Assembly: GCF_049546785.1 (NCBI RefSeq)
Contig: NZ_JBMWAN010000003.1
Coordinates: 124,001-188,000, forward strand
DNA length: 64,000 bases
Direction: 5' to 3'
From: Nitrospira_D sp035465795
GTDB taxonomy: Bacteria > Nitrospirota > Nitrospiria > Nitrospirales > Nitrospiraceae
Shown here in pieces: positions 8,797 to 17,741 of the stretch. The notes under the pieces were generated by a model. It was not told where the DNA came from, did no database searches, and saw nothing but the letters and a program-made list of their open reading frames with translations. Position 1 is the first letter of the stretch. Every line of letters begins with the position of its first letter. The position numbers and the translations under genes were made by a program.

Positions 8797-10208
8797 TGGC
8801 CAGTCGGAAATCCGGCAAAGCAGCGGGGAACAAGCCGAGCAAGGCGTGGGCCGGACGGTTTCGCGAGCAGACGAACCGGCTGGTCGAAGCCTTCACGCGG
8901 TCTGTGGCGGTTGATCGGCGGCTGTATGCGCACGATATTCAAGGGAGCATCGCCCATTGCCGCACTCTGGCGAAGGCGGGCGTGCTCACCAGGCGGGAGA
9001 CGGCGACCATCGCCAAAGGGTTGCAGTCGGTGTGTCGCGAACTGGAACAGGACCGTTTCCGGTTTCTCCCGGAGGATGAAGACATTCATATGGCGATTGA
9101 GCGGCGGCTGACCGAATTGATCGGTCCGCTGGGCGGCAAGCTCCATACGGGGCGGAGCCGGAACGATCAAGTTGCGTTGGACATCCGTCTGTACCTGCGG
9201 GATGAGGTCAAGGCCCTCATCGGGCGATTAACCGAATTTCAACGGGTCTTGGTGGCGCAGGCGCAGGCGCATGAGAATGTGCCGATGCCGGGCTATACGC
9301 ATCTGCAGCGTGCCCAGCCGGTGCTGTTCGCGCATCATCTTCTCGCGTATGTCGAGATGTTTGAGCGCGACAAGGGACGGCTTGACGATGCGCACGTGAG
9401 ATTGAACGTCATGCCGCTGGGGTCCGGCGCATTGGCTGGATCCAACTACCCGGTGGATCGGCTCTATACGGCGTCGTTGCTGGATTTTCCGGCCGTGACG
9501 CAAAACAGTCTTGATGCCGTCTCGGATCGGGACTTCATGATCGAAGTCTCATCGGCGCTGGCCGTGGTCATGATGCATCTCTCGCGGATGAGCGAGGAGC
9601 TGATCATCTGGTCCACCCAGGAGTTTCACTTCGTCGACTTGCCGGACGGGTTTTGCACGGGCAGCAGCATGATGCCGCAGAAGAAAAACCCCGATGTGCC
9701 TGAATTGGTGCGCGGGAAAACCGGGCGCGTCTACGGACACCTGATGAGCCTGATGACGACCTTGAAGGCGTTGCCCCTCAGCTATAACCGGGACCTCCAA
9801 GAAGATAAACCTGCGCTCTTTGACGCGCTTGATACCACCCGGGATTCCGTGGCGGTGATGACGGAGCTGATGCGTCGGTTGAGGGTCGACCGGGAAGCTC
9901 TGACGCGGGCCCTCACAGGCGGAGGCATGCTGGCCACGGAGATCGCTGACTATTTGGTGACCAAGGGTGTACCATTCCGGGAAGCCCATGCGATTACCGG
10001 CCGCGTGGTCCGCTGGGCGCTCGATGAGGGACGGGAGTTGTCTGATCTGTCCGTCGAAGATCTGCTTGCGTTTTCTCCCCGGTTCGAAAAGTCGGTGCTG
10101 GAGCGATTGACAGTGCAGGGGGCGATTGACCGGAAGGCGCAGATCGGCGGAACCGCACGAGAACAGGTGGCCCGCCGCATCAAGGAACTGACGAAAAGGC
10201 TGGCATGA
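8796..10208 (+). CDS. argH: Argininosuccinate lyase
   Basis: This is the last arginine step, cleaving argininosuccinate to arginine and fumarate. The fumarase/aspartase superfamily regions are clear: KLHTGRSRNDQVALDIRLYL, PGYTHLQRAQPVLFAHHL, and the flexible signature loop GSSMMPQKKNPD with its catalytic serine. At 470 residues it is full length with a short Lys-rich N-terminal extension. It overlaps argG by one base at its 5' end and a small lipoprotein gene by four bases (ATGA) at its 3' end. Confidence 0.96.
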   Translation: MASRKSGKAAGNKPSKAWAGRFREQTNRLVEAFTRSVAVDRRLYAHDIQGSIAHCRTLAKAGVLTRRETATIAKGLQSVCRELEQDRFRFLPEDEDIHMAIERRLTELIGPLGGKLHTGRSRNDQVALDIRLYLRDEVKALIGRLTEFQRVLVAQAQAHENVPMPGYTHLQRAQPVLFAHHLLAYVEMFERDKGRLDDAHVRLNVMPLGSGALAGSNYPVDRLYTASLLDFPAVTQNSLDAVSDRDFMIEVSSALAVVMMHLSRMSEELIIWSTQEFHFVDLPDGFCTGSSMMPQKKNPDVPELVRGKTGRVYGHLMSLMTTLKALPLSYNRDLQEDKPALFDALDTTRDSVAVMTELMRRLRVDREALTRALTGGGMLATEIADYLVTKGVPFREAHAITGRVVRWALDEGRELSDLSVEDLLAFSPRFEKSVLERLTVQGAIDRKAQIGGTAREQVARRIKELTKRLA

Positions 10209-10474
10209 GGCGGTTCGGATATACCCTCGTCCCATTGGGCATTCTGCTGACCGGAGTGCTGGAGGGCTGCGGAGTCGTCGGTCCGCCTATTCCCCCGGAG
10301 GACGTGGGGGTGGCTTCGACGATTGCCCGGCAGAAAAAGGCGCAAGACAGCCAGAGCCAGGCCGGCGAACAAAAACAGAACACCGAGACTCCGGAGACGG
10401 GGGAGGAGCCCCGTCTGGGGCCGCCGGGACAAGACGAAGAGTTGCCGCCATTGCGGCCGGTGGGGGGCAGGTAG
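10205..10474 (+). CDS. Small LptM/YifL-like lipoprotein
   Basis: The product is 89 residues with a signal peptide ending in a lipobox-like LEGC (Glu in the lipobox is unusual). GCGVVGPPIPPED follows, resembling the Cys-Gly-x-x-Gly-Pro start of LptM (YifL) lipoproteins, which help LptD mature in the outer membrane. The rest is a hydrophilic Gln/Glu/Pro tail. It begins inside the argH stop codon (ATGA). In enterobacteria yifL lies near lysA-clade dap genes, and here the gene also lies between argH and lysA. Assignment to LptM is inference from the short N-terminal motif and context. Confidence 0.65.
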   Translation: MRRFGYTLVPLGILLTGVLEGCGVVGPPIPPEDVGVASTIARQKKAQDSQSQAGEQKQNTETPETGEEPRLGPPGQDEELPPLRPVGGR

Positions 10475-10536
10475 AGAAGGGAAGGCAGAATTCCGGGCAG
10501 CGGGAAGATCCCCGCCACGACCAGGAGGGATGCACG

Positions 10537-12444
10537 ATGGATTTGATTCAGCTGGGACGGGTCAGTCCTCCGGAAACGACTGCGGCGCAACGACGCCTGT
10601 TGCTGGTAGATCCCTATCCTCGTAACAACCCCTACCACCTGACTGCCGCAGAGCGTCGCGCCGTCTGGTTCCCCAAACTGAGTCTGCCTACAATCGCGGC
10701 GTACACGCCGGAGCATTGGGACATCGATCTTGTTGACGAAGCCGTGCAGGACATCGATTTCGATCATCCTGCCGAGATGGTCGGGTTGTCCATCATGACC
10801 TGTTACGCGCCACGGGCCTATGAAATTGCCGCGGAGTTTCGCAAGCGGGGAAAGACGGTGGTCATGGGCGGTGTCCATCCCACCTACTGTCCTGAAGAAG
10901 CGCTCCGCCACTGTGACACGATTGTGTGCGGCGAGGCCGAAGATCTCTGGCCTGAATTAGTGGCGGACTATGAAGCGGGCCGGATGAAGCGCGAGTACCG
11001 GATGACGTCGTTTCCCTCGTTGGACAATTACAAGAGCCCGCGCGTCGAACTGCTCAGTCCCGATGCCTACATGACGCGGCAATGCAGCTTCACTACGCGC
11101 GGCTGTCACTTTGATTGTGAGTTTTGCAGTGTCTCTCCGTTCAACGGGAAAACGACCCGACGCCGCCCGGTACAGGAGGTTGTGCGTGAACTTGTGCGGG
11201 TCAAGCACTGGGTACGGAGCGAATTGATCGAGCGCATCTGTACGGAATCGCTCTGGCAGGCCTTGAAGACGGGGCTTAAGATCCGGGTCGGGATTGAGGA
11301 CGGGTCGATCGTGGCATTCGTCGACGATCTGCACAATAGCAATCGCGCCTACTGCCGGGAATTGTGGGCGGCGTTGAAACCCTTGAACATCAAGTGGGGA
11401 TGTCAATCGACCCTGTTTCTTGGCGACGACGAGGAGATGGTCAAGCTCGCGGCAGACAGCGGATGCGTGTCGGTGTTCGTCGGGATGGAATCGCTCGACG
11501 AAGAGAGTCTCGACGAAACGAACAAGCCGTTTAACCGGGTGCACAAGTTTTCCCAAGAGATCAAGATGTTCCACGATCACGGGATCATGGTGAATCCGGG
11601 GATTGTGTTCGGATTCGACAACGACGACGAATCCGTTTTCGAGCGGGCCGTGGAATTCCTCACGGCCAACCGTGTCGAGTTGGCGTATTTCAACGTCTTG
11701 ACGCCGTTGCCGGGCACCGCGCTGTTTGATCGCTACGAAAAGGCCGGCCGTATTTTCGATCGGGATTGGGCCAAATACGACGGGAAGCATGTGGTGTTCC
11801 AACCCAGCCGGATGAGTCCGGAGCAGCTGCAGGAAGGGTTCCATTGGGCGAATCACCAGTTCTATTCGTTGCCGAATATCTGGCATCGGCTGGCGGGCAC
11901 GAAACAGCGGTTCATCGCCCGGTGGGAAATGAACCGCGAGTTCAGGAAACTGGTAAAGCGGGCCTGTCCGAAAGGAAGCCTGTCACCTGTCGCCAAGGTA
12001 CTCAAGAATCTTCAGGCCAAGCTGCCGACTTTCGACACGGAGCATCTGATCCCGAGCGCGCTGCATGCAATCAAGCAGCGGCTTGATCAGAAGCCCTCGG
12101 GACAGGGCTTGGTCCTGAATATCAAGGCCAAGCGGCATGACAAGTTTGCGGCCTTGTTCGTCGATCTTGAAGGCGCCCTTGATATGATGAGCGCGCAAGA
12201 GTTGATCCGGCGTATCAAGGACGCCACGGACAAGGCGCGAATGGATGTAATCGTCAATTTCGAGCATCTCAAACAGGCGACCCCTGAGGCACTGAAGGCG
12301 TTGATGGATGGCGAGGCCATCAAGACGGCCGTTCCCCATGTTAAAGTTCGATACCGGAAGTTTCGAGATGCGTTCGAGACCTCGCTGCAAGGGTTCTCGC
12401 TGTCCGGGATCGAGTTACTAAACGAGGATTTTCAAGATGCATGA
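10537..12444 (+). CDS. B12-binding-type radical SAM protein with C-terminal STAS-like region
   Basis: The 635-residue protein begins with a B12-binding-like Rossmann region (residues about 20-150, with VVMGGVHPTYCPEEAL), but the DxHxxG cobalamin-ligand motif is not seen. A radical SAM core follows with the cluster motif CHFDCEFC (Cys 190, 194, 197). Residues about 222-256 form an apparent insertion before IVAFVDDLHNSNR, where family members usually go straight on. After the core (VGMESLDEESLD, NPGIVFGFDNDDE) the last 110 residues (LFVDLEGALDMMSAQELIRR) look like a STAS/anti-sigma-antagonist fold. AGGAGG precedes the ATG, and the 3' end overlaps lysA by eight bases. The substrate is unknown. 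Confidence 0.82.
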   Translation: MDLIQLGRVSPPETTAAQRRLLLVDPYPRNNPYHLTAAERRAVWFPKLSLPTIAAYTPEHWDIDLVDEAVQDIDFDHPAEMVGLSIMTCYAPRAYEIAAEFRKRGKTVVMGGVHPTYCPEEALRHCDTIVCGEAEDLWPELVADYEAGRMKREYRMTSFPSLDNYKSPRVELLSPDAYMTRQCSFTTRGCHFDCEFCSVSPFNGKTTRRRPVQEVVRELVRVKHWVRSELIERICTESLWQALKTGLKIRVGIEDGSIVAFVDDLHNSNRAYCRELWAALKPLNIKWGCQSTLFLGDDEEMVKLAADSGCVSVFVGMESLDEESLDETNKPFNRVHKFSQEIKMFHDHGIMVNPGIVFGFDNDDESVFERAVEFLTANRVELAYFNVLTPLPGTALFDRYEKAGRIFDRDWAKYDGKHVVFQPSRMSPEQLQEGFHWANHQFYSLPNIWHRLAGTKQRFIARWEMNREFRKLVKRACPKGSLSPVAKVLKNLQAKLPTFDTEHLIPSALHAIKQRLDQKPSGQGLVLNIKAKRHDKFAALFVDLEGALDMMSAQELIRRIKDATDKARMDVIVNFEHLKQATPEALKALMDGEAIKTAVPHVKVRYRKFRDAFETSLQGFSLSGIELLNEDFQDA

Positions 12445-13699
12445 TTTTGTCTATCGTGAGGGTGAGCTCTATTGCGAGCAGGTTCCGGTCAGCCGGATCG
12501 TCAAAGAGGTGGGCACGCCCTGTTACGTCTATAGTTATTCCACGCTGGTGCGGCATTTCCGCGCCTATGACAGCGCCTTCAAAAACATTCCGCACATCAT
12601 CGCCTTCGCGATGAAGTCGAACTCCAATCTGGCCATTTTGAGCCTGATGGCCAAGGAAGGCAGCGGGGTGGACATTGTGTCCGGCGGCGAGCTCTATCGG
12701 GCGCTGAAAGCCGGCGTGTCTCCGTCGAAGATCGTGTTTGCCGGCGTCGGCAAGAATCCCGATGAAATCCGGGATGCGCTCAAGGCCGATATTCTCATGT
12801 TCAATGTCGAATCCTCGGCGGAGCTGCGGGCGATCAACGATGTGGCCGCGTCCGTGGGATGCCGCGCGCGGGTGGCGCTGAGGATCAATCCGGACATCGA
12901 TCCGAAGACGCATCCGTATATTTCGACCGGCTTGAAAAAGAGCAAGTTCGGGATTGCTGCGGACCGGGCGTTGGAGGAATTCAAGCTGGCGTCATCGCTG
13001 AAACATATTGAGGTCGTGGGGGTTCATAAGCACATCGGCTCGCAATTGACCGAGGTCACGCCGTTCGTCGAGGCGTTGAAGAAGGTCCTCAAGCTCGTCG
13101 AACTGCTGAAGCAGGACGGCATTAATATTCAGTACATCAATATCGGCGGCGGTCTGGGCATCACCTATTCGGATGAAACCCCGCCCCTGCCTCAAGAATT
13201 GGCCGACGCGATTTCGCCGCTCATCCGCGATCTCAAGGTGACGCTCATCATGGAGCCGGGCCGGGTTATCGTGGGCAATGCGGGAATCCTGGTCACGAAG
13301 GCGCTCTATCTGAAGGAAGGGGAAGCCAAAAGCTTTGTGATCGTGGATGCGGCGATGAATGATTTGATCCGCCCCAGCCTGTATGGGGCCTATCATGAAA
13401 TCCGTCCGGTTCTCGAAGCTGCCGGCCACCGGCCGAAGCATCAGGTCGATGTCGTGGGACCGGTCTGCGAGTCCGGTGATTTCCTCGCCAAAGATCGTTC
13501 GCTGGCCGAGGTGAAGCCGGGCGAAGCGTTGGCGGTCATGAGCGCGGGTGCCTATGGATTTGTCATGTCTTCCAACTACAACTCCCGGCCGCGTGTGCCC
13601 GAAGTGCTGGTGAAAGATGGGGAGATTCATGTCATTCGGGCGCGGGAAACGTTTGACGATTTGGTCAAGGGCGAGACGATTCCAGGATTTTTGAAATAG
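12437..13699 (+). CDS. lysA: Diaminopimelate decarboxylase
   Basis: This PLP enzyme decarboxylates meso-diaminopimelate to lysine. The PLP lysine is in IIAFAMKSNSNLAIL. HKHIGSQL, the Gly-rich phosphate loop INIGGGLGITY, and the dimer-interface catalytic motif GPVCESGDFLAKDR are present. The length of 420 residues is typical. Its ATG lies inside the end of the radical SAM gene, and dapA begins 52 bases after its stop, preceded by an inverted repeat. Gene order lysA-dapA-dapB places lysine and peptidoglycan precursor synthesis directly behind arginine synthesis. Confidence 0.96.
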   Translation: MHDFVYREGELYCEQVPVSRIVKEVGTPCYVYSYSTLVRHFRAYDSAFKNIPHIIAFAMKSNSNLAILSLMAKEGSGVDIVSGGELYRALKAGVSPSKIVFAGVGKNPDEIRDALKADILMFNVESSAELRAINDVAASVGCRARVALRINPDIDPKTHPYISTGLKKSKFGIAADRALEEFKLASSLKHIEVVGVHKHIGSQLTEVTPFVEALKKVLKLVELLKQDGINIQYINIGGGLGITYSDETPPLPQELADAISPLIRDLKVTLIMEPGRVIVGNAGILVTKALYLKEGEAKSFVIVDAAMNDLIRPSLYGAYHEIRPVLEAAGHRPKHQVDVVGPVCESGDFLAKDRSLAEVKPGEALAVMSAGAYGFVMSSNYNSRPRVPEVLVKDGEIHVIRARETFDDLVKGETIPGFLK

Positions 13700-13708
13700 C
13701 GAATTGAC

Positions 13709-13731
13709 ACGGGGAGCGGCCGGCTCTCCGT
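13709..13731 (+). repeat. Inverted repeat between lysA and dapA
   Basis: ACGG-GAG and CTC-CCGT arms flank a GC-rich loop in the lysA-dapA gap. No T-run follows and the dapA ribosome site (AAGGAG) comes 10 bases later. It is therefore more likely an mRNA processing or attenuation structure than a terminator, if it has any function. Confidence 0.35.
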
Positions 13732-13751
13732 GGATCGTAAAAGGAGCCACC

Positions 13752-14624
13752 ATGTTTGCCGGTTCTCATGTCGCGATTGTAACGCCCTTTCGGAAGGGGA
13801 AATTCGACGAACGCGCCTTCGGTGATCTTATCGAATGGCAGATCGCCCAGGGAACCGACGGGATTGTTCCCTGCGGAACCACGGGGGAATCGGCCACGCT
13901 GTCGCACGAAGAGCACAACCGTGTGATCGAGTTGACGGTCGAGGTTGTCAATCGACGGGTGCCGGTGATTGCGGGGACCGGGTCGAATTGCACCGACGAA
14001 GCGATTTCACTGACGAAGCATGCCAAGGAGGCCGGTGCCGACGGGGCGTTGCTCATCACGCCCTATTACAACAAGCCCACGCAAGAGGGGCTGTATCGAC
14101 ACTACAAGGCCATTGCCGAAGCGGTTGATATTCCCATCGTGCTCTACAACATTCCAGGGCGTACAGGCGTCAATATGCTTCCGCCGACGATTGCCCGCCT
14201 GGCGGCCATCAAGAACATCGTGGGGGTGAAGGAAGGGAGCGGGTCCGTGCAGCAGGCCTCGGATATCGTTCAGGCCTGCGGTGATCGGCTGACGGTCTTA
14301 TCGGGCGATGATGCGCTGACGCTCCCGATGATGGCTGTCGGCGCCAAAGGCGTCATCACGGTCACCGCCAATCTCCTGCCGGCCGATATGGCGAATCTGG
14401 TGAAGTTCTTTGCCGCGGGGCAGGTTGCGGAAGCGAGACGGATACATTTCAAGCTCTCGCCGTTATTCTCCGCCTTGTTTTTTGAGACGAATCCCATTCC
14501 GGTCAAAGAGGCTTTGGGGATGATGGGGAAAATCGATCCGGAACTCCGGTTGCCGCTCTGTCCGATGGGACAGGAAAATCGTGACAAGTTGAAGCAAGTT
14601 ATGAAGGACAGCGGCCTCATCTAG
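13752..14624 (+). CDS. dapA: 4-hydroxy-tetrahydrodipicolinate synthase
   Basis: This enzyme condenses pyruvate with aspartate semialdehyde, the first committed lysine step. VPCGTTGESATLSHEEH carries the substrate-binding Thr pair, YYNKPTQEGLYRHY carries the Tyr of the catalytic triad, IPIVLYNIPGRTG holds the second Tyr, and NIVGVKEGSG holds the Schiff-base lysine. The 290-residue length is normal. ATG 13752 is chosen because it follows AAGGAGCCACC and matches the usual MFAGSHVAIVTPF start. An in-frame ATG 16 codons upstream lies in the intergenic hairpin. Confidence 0.96.
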   Translation: MFAGSHVAIVTPFRKGKFDERAFGDLIEWQIAQGTDGIVPCGTTGESATLSHEEHNRVIELTVEVVNRRVPVIAGTGSNCTDEAISLTKHAKEAGADGALLITPYYNKPTQEGLYRHYKAIAEAVDIPIVLYNIPGRTGVNMLPPTIARLAAIKNIVGVKEGSGSVQQASDIVQACGDRLTVLSGDDALTLPMMAVGAKGVITVTANLLPADMANLVKFFAAGQVAEARRIHFKLSPLFSALFFETNPIPVKEALGMMGKIDPELRLPLCPMGQENRDKLKQVMKDSGLI

Positions 14625-14654
14625 CGTACGAGCGAATAAGGAACCCATAAAGTT

Positions 14655-15458
14655 ATGATCAAAGTCATTGTGGCGGGGGCAGCGGGCCGAATGGGGTGCC
14701 GGTTGGTATCCTTGGTGCGGGATTCGACCGCGTTGACGCTGGCGGGGGCTCTCGAAGGGCGCGGCCATCATGCGCTCGGCGAGGATGCCGGAGAAACGGC
14801 CGGTGCCGGGCGGGCCGGGGTCGCGATTACCGACGATCTGGAGTCTTTGATGGATCGCGGTGAGGTGTTGATCGACTTCTCCGCTCCCGAGGCGACGCTC
14901 GAACATTTTCGCATTGTGGCGCAACATCATCGGGCGATGGTCATTGGCACCACCGGATTTTCCTCTTCGGAACTCGAAGAGGTCAAATCGCTGGCGCGCC
15001 AGGTTCCCTGCGTCCTCTCCCCGAACATGAGCGTAGGTGTGAACCTTATCTGCAAGGTGATCGGCGAGATGGCAAAGACGCTGGGAGACGACTACGACAT
15101 CGAAGTGATCGAGGCCCATCATCGACTGAAGAAAGATGCGCCCAGCGGAACAGCTCTGAAGATTGCCGAAGTCCTGGCGCGTGCGGTCAATCGGGATCTG
15201 AACCAAGTCGGGGTCTATGCCAGGAAGGGGATAATCGGGGAGCGAACGAAGCAGGAGATCGGCATTCAAACGATTCGCGCCGGCGATATCGTCGGCGACC
15301 ATACGGTTCTATTTGGCGGCATGGGTGAGCGCATAGAGGTCACGCATCGGGCCAGCAGCCGGGATACCTTTGCGCGGGGGGCGTTGCGGGCGGCCCGGTG
15401 GGTGGTTCGTCAGCCGCCAGGGCTCTACGACATGGTCGATGTATTGGGGCTTCAGTAA
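14655..15458 (+). CDS. dapB: 4-hydroxy-tetrahydrodipicolinate reductase
   Basis: The reductase uses NAD(P)H in lysine/diaminopimelate synthesis. It has the N-terminal dinucleotide motif VAGAAGRMG, the GTTGFSSSEL loop, NMSVGVNL, and the catalytic HHRLKKDAPSGTAL motif with its His-His and Lys. The 267-residue length is typical. It follows dapA by 30 bases and ends the long same-strand block that began with argD. No clear terminator hairpin follows, only a short GGTAAGGTAAGGCAAGGC-type repeat. Confidence 0.95.
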   Translation: MIKVIVAGAAGRMGCRLVSLVRDSTALTLAGALEGRGHHALGEDAGETAGAGRAGVAITDDLESLMDRGEVLIDFSAPEATLEHFRIVAQHHRAMVIGTTGFSSSELEEVKSLARQVPCVLSPNMSVGVNLICKVIGEMAKTLGDDYDIEVIEAHHRLKKDAPSGTALKIAEVLARAVNRDLNQVGVYARKGIIGERTKQEIGIQTIRAGDIVGDHTVLFGGMGERIEVTHRASSRDTFARGALRAARWVVRQPPGLYDMVDVLGLQ

Positions 15459-15635
15459 GGTAAGGCAAGGCAAGTATCCTTCCGCTAGTATGAGGTCCTG
15501 AGCCTCGTCGGTAGGATCCACTCCTTGTCCATTCCCTTCAAGTTGCGGTCAACTCGAAATGACGGCGGCTAACCTGCCTGGTTTCCCCCGACGATTCACC
15601 GAAAATCCTGAGCCATCCAACGATGAAAGAGGGGG

Positions 15636-15815
15636 TTAATTCGAAGAGAGCGGCGTATTAGAGAAGGAGTGTTCGCAGGCGCCGCACTTGATGATGAGTT
15701 GATCTCTCGTGTAGCTGATCAGCCGGTAGCATGATGGGCAGCAGAGAGCGCCCGGCGGGGAACGGTCACAAGCTTTGTACCCGTGGGCTTCATCGCGGTG
15801 TCCCGCTGATGTCAT
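15636..15815 (-). CDS. Small zinc-ribbon protein
   Basis: This short protein of about 59 residues (if ATG 15815 is used) carries two Cys pairs, CCPSC and CGAC, separated by about 17 residues (RLISYTRDQLIIK). That is the spacing of a zinc ribbon. The start is uncertain because an upstream in-frame ATG at 15842 is also possible. It overlaps the 3' end of the small gene at 15790-15987 on the same strand in another frame, so the two may be coupled or may be one gene split by a frameshift. Confidence 0.5.
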   Translation of the reverse strand: MTSAGHRDEAHGYKACDRSPPGALCCPSCYRLISYTRDQLIIKCGACEHSFSNTPLSSN

Positions 15816-15987
15816 GACGACTCGCACCGAATCCCACACCATCCTTGGAGAGCGCCTCCTTGGCGGCTGAAAGTCGAGCATAGAGAAGCTGGGCAGCTTC
15901 CGTCCACTCGGGGTTGGACGGGGCACCGGTGAAGGCGGCTTCAGCCGCCTTCTGCTCATCGTATGTTAGCGGTTTTGGTTCTGCCAT
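15790..15987 (-). CDS. Small hypothetical protein, 65 aa
   Basis: This 65-residue protein begins MAEPKPLTYDEQKAAEAAF at ATG 15987, and a Trp/Leu-rich helix follows (PEWTEAAQLLYARL). It looks like a compact helical cytoplasmic protein, and I know no function. The last codons overlap the start of the downstream small zinc-ribbon gene. It is the first gene of a minus-strand pair facing dapB. Confidence 0.5.
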   Translation of the reverse strand: MAEPKPLTYDEQKAAEAAFTGAPSNPEWTEAAQLLYARLSAAKEALSKDGVGFGASRHDISGTPR

Positions 15988-16352
15988 TGTGCGGTCAATG
16001 TCTGGCCGTAATGGGTCGAGGTTCCTGGTCCGCTGCTTTCCTACGACCACAATTCAAGCACGCAAACACTGTGATCGCAAGTCCTGCGTCCAAATCCACC
16101 GCCCGTTCCGGCAACATTGATCCGCGGCATTTATCGCATGTCTTCATAATGTTCAAACTTTATCATTTTCAATAATGGATGGATATACTGCTGAAGTACT
16201 GGATGGCACGGCCAATAGTCCCTATTTAAACGGTACGAGTAGGCCATTTGTCCACATTTCTAATGTTAACCGGCGACCACTCTGCGTTGAAGTTACCTTG
16301 ACAGACCCACCACCATTCCATAGGATTGTGGCCCATCTGGAATACACCCACT
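15988..16352. other. Intergenic stretch without a supported gene
   Basis: This 365-bp stretch separates the divergent small genes at 15987 and 16353. It is richer in A/T than its surroundings. A 61-codon frame at 16175-16360 has no recognisable composition, motif or ribosome site and is not called. Promoters for both flanking genes presumably lie here, but no convincing -35/-10 pair stands out. Confidence 0.5.
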
Positions 16353-16598
16353 ATGTATAGATTGTTTTTGGTCCTTTTCTTATTGCTGGTCCTCATTTTT
16401 CTCCTGAGAGGGGTCTATCGGGGAGGGAAGAAGAAAGAGGGTGGGTATCCCCTCCAGGGAGACCAGATGGTCCAAGACCCTGTCTGCAAAGTATTTGTTC
16501 CGAGAGGGTCAGCGATTGTCCGGCAGGCGGGCTCCGTTGAGCACTGTTTCTGTAGTCAAACCTGTGCGGATGAGTTCCTGAAACAGCACCAAGGCTAG
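16353..16598 (+). CDS. Membrane-anchored YHS-like small protein
   Basis: The 81-residue product has one N-terminal membrane helix (LFLVLFLLLVLIFLLRGVY), a basic linker, and a C-terminal metal-site-like segment. That segment reads DPVCKVFVPRGSAI, then HCFCSQTCADEFL, the Cys pattern of YHS/PP0621-type proteins thought to bind metal. Its TAG shares the palindromic CTAG with the stop codon of the convergent lipoprotein gene. The function is not established; metal handling is inference. Confidence 0.72.
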   Translation: MYRLFLVLFLLLVLIFLLRGVYRGGKKKEGGYPLQGDQMVQDPVCKVFVPRGSAIVRQAGSVEHCFCSQTCADEFLKQHQG

Positions 16599-16906
16599 CA
16601 TCCGGAGTAACTATAATCCTCTAGCTTGTCCTCTTTATCGAACTTTAGGGTGATCTGGCATTGGTTTGGAGAGAAGTTGAATAAGGGAAGACCAGATTTT
16701 CCGCCGGCAATGCGGTAGTAGGTCCAGGTCTCTCCACCGAAGAATCTGGGCGCCTTCCCATCCGGAGCCCCCCAATTTTTTTCGAACCATGCTTTGTCTT
16801 TTCCCTGGAGTTCGGCCGGCTTGAGAGAGGCCTCAAGATACGGATTGCTGCCGCCGCAAGCGGTCAGCCCCAGGCAGCAAACGAGCAGCCAAACAGACGG
16901 GCGCAT
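16595..16906 (-). CDS. Small lipoprotein, 103 aa
   Basis: The protein has a signal peptide with lipobox LTAC followed by GGSNPYLEASL. The mature part (WFEKNWGAP, FFGGETWTYYRI, QITLKFDKEDKLEDYSYSGC) resembles SmpA/BamE-like small outer-membrane lipoproteins in general character, without a clear family match. ATG 16906 is chosen because GAGGAG precedes it by nine bases. An upstream in-frame TTG overlaps that ribosome site. Its stop codon overlaps that of the convergent YHS-like gene. Confidence 0.72.
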   Translation of the reverse strand: MRPSVWLLVCCLGLTACGGSNPYLEASLKPAELQGKDKAWFEKNWGAPDGKAPRFFGGETWTYYRIAGGKSGLPLFNFSPNQCQITLKFDKEDKLEDYSYSGC

Positions 16907-17093
16907 CGGTCGTCTCCTCAATCACCTAGGCCAATCAACGTGTTAGACACCGTTCCGTTAACGATCGAATTCTAACCTTGGTTCGGAGACCTGTCAAACC
17001 ACGTCCTGCCGTTGCGGGATGCCTGCATTCTCCTTACAATGTTCCGGCGAACTCTTTGAGAACTTGTTCATTCCGATACGAAAGGATCCGACC

Positions 17094-17741
17094 ATGAAAT
17101 TCTATCTTGATACCGCCAACGTAAAAGAAATTCAGGAAGCCGCCAGCCTGGGGCTTCTCGACGGGGTGACGACGAATCCATCGCTTGTGGCCAAAGAGGG
17201 CCGGAGCTTCAAGGAGATGTTGGTCGAAATCTGCAATATTGTCGATGGCCCCATCAGCGCGGAAGTCGTCAGTATCGAAGCCGATGCCATGGTGAAAGAA
17301 GGAAAAGAGCTGGCCAAGATTCACAAGAACATTGTGGTCAAGGTGCCACTCATCCCGGAGGGGCTCAAGGCGACGAAACGCATGGCGGCCGAGGGGATCA
17401 AGGTCAATGTAACCCTGTGTTTTTCGCCGACCCAGGCGCTGCTAGCAGCCAAAGCCGGAGCCTGGTGTGTCTCGCCGTTCATCGGGCGTCTTGACGACAT
17501 CAGTTCGAACGGGATGGAGCTGATCCGACAGATCGTCACCATCTACAGGAACTATGACTTCAAGACCTATGTCTTAGTCGCAAGCGTCCGCCACCCGCAA
17601 CATGTGGTGGAGGCGGCGCTCGCCGGCGGCCACATCTGTACGATGCCCTACACGATCTTCCAGCAGCTGGTGAAGCATCCGTTGACCGATATCGGACTCA
17701 AGAAGTTTTTGGCCGATTGGGACGCCCAGACGAAGAAGTGA
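17094..17741 (+). CDS. tal: Transaldolase (fructose-6-phosphate aldolase-like short form)
   Basis: The 215-residue protein matches the compact transaldolase/FSA family of the non-oxidative pentose phosphate pathway. Visible are MKFYLDTANVKEIQ, LLDGVTTNPSLVAKEGR, the Schiff-base lysine in NIVVKVPLIPEG, and the conserved NVTLCFSPTQALLAAKAG and SPFIGRLDD segments. ATG 17094 fits the family start, and a longer in-frame extension begins in the intergenic region. Its last 44 bases overlap the 3' end of the convergent uracil-DNA glycosylase gene. Confidence 0.94.
   Translation: MKFYLDTANVKEIQEAASLGLLDGVTTNPSLVAKEGRSFKEMLVEICNIVDGPISAEVVSIEADAMVKEGKELAKIHKNIVVKVPLIPEGLKATKRMAAEGIKVNVTLCFSPTQALLAAKAGAWCVSPFIGRLDDISSNGMELIRQIVTIYRNYDFKTYVLVASVRHPQHVVEAALAGGHICTMPYTIFQQLVKHPLTDIGLKKFLADWDAQTKK

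Noticed and set aside
16175..16360. 61-codon frame before the YHS-like gene
   Set aside because: No ribosome site, no motifs, overlaps the well-supported next gene start.
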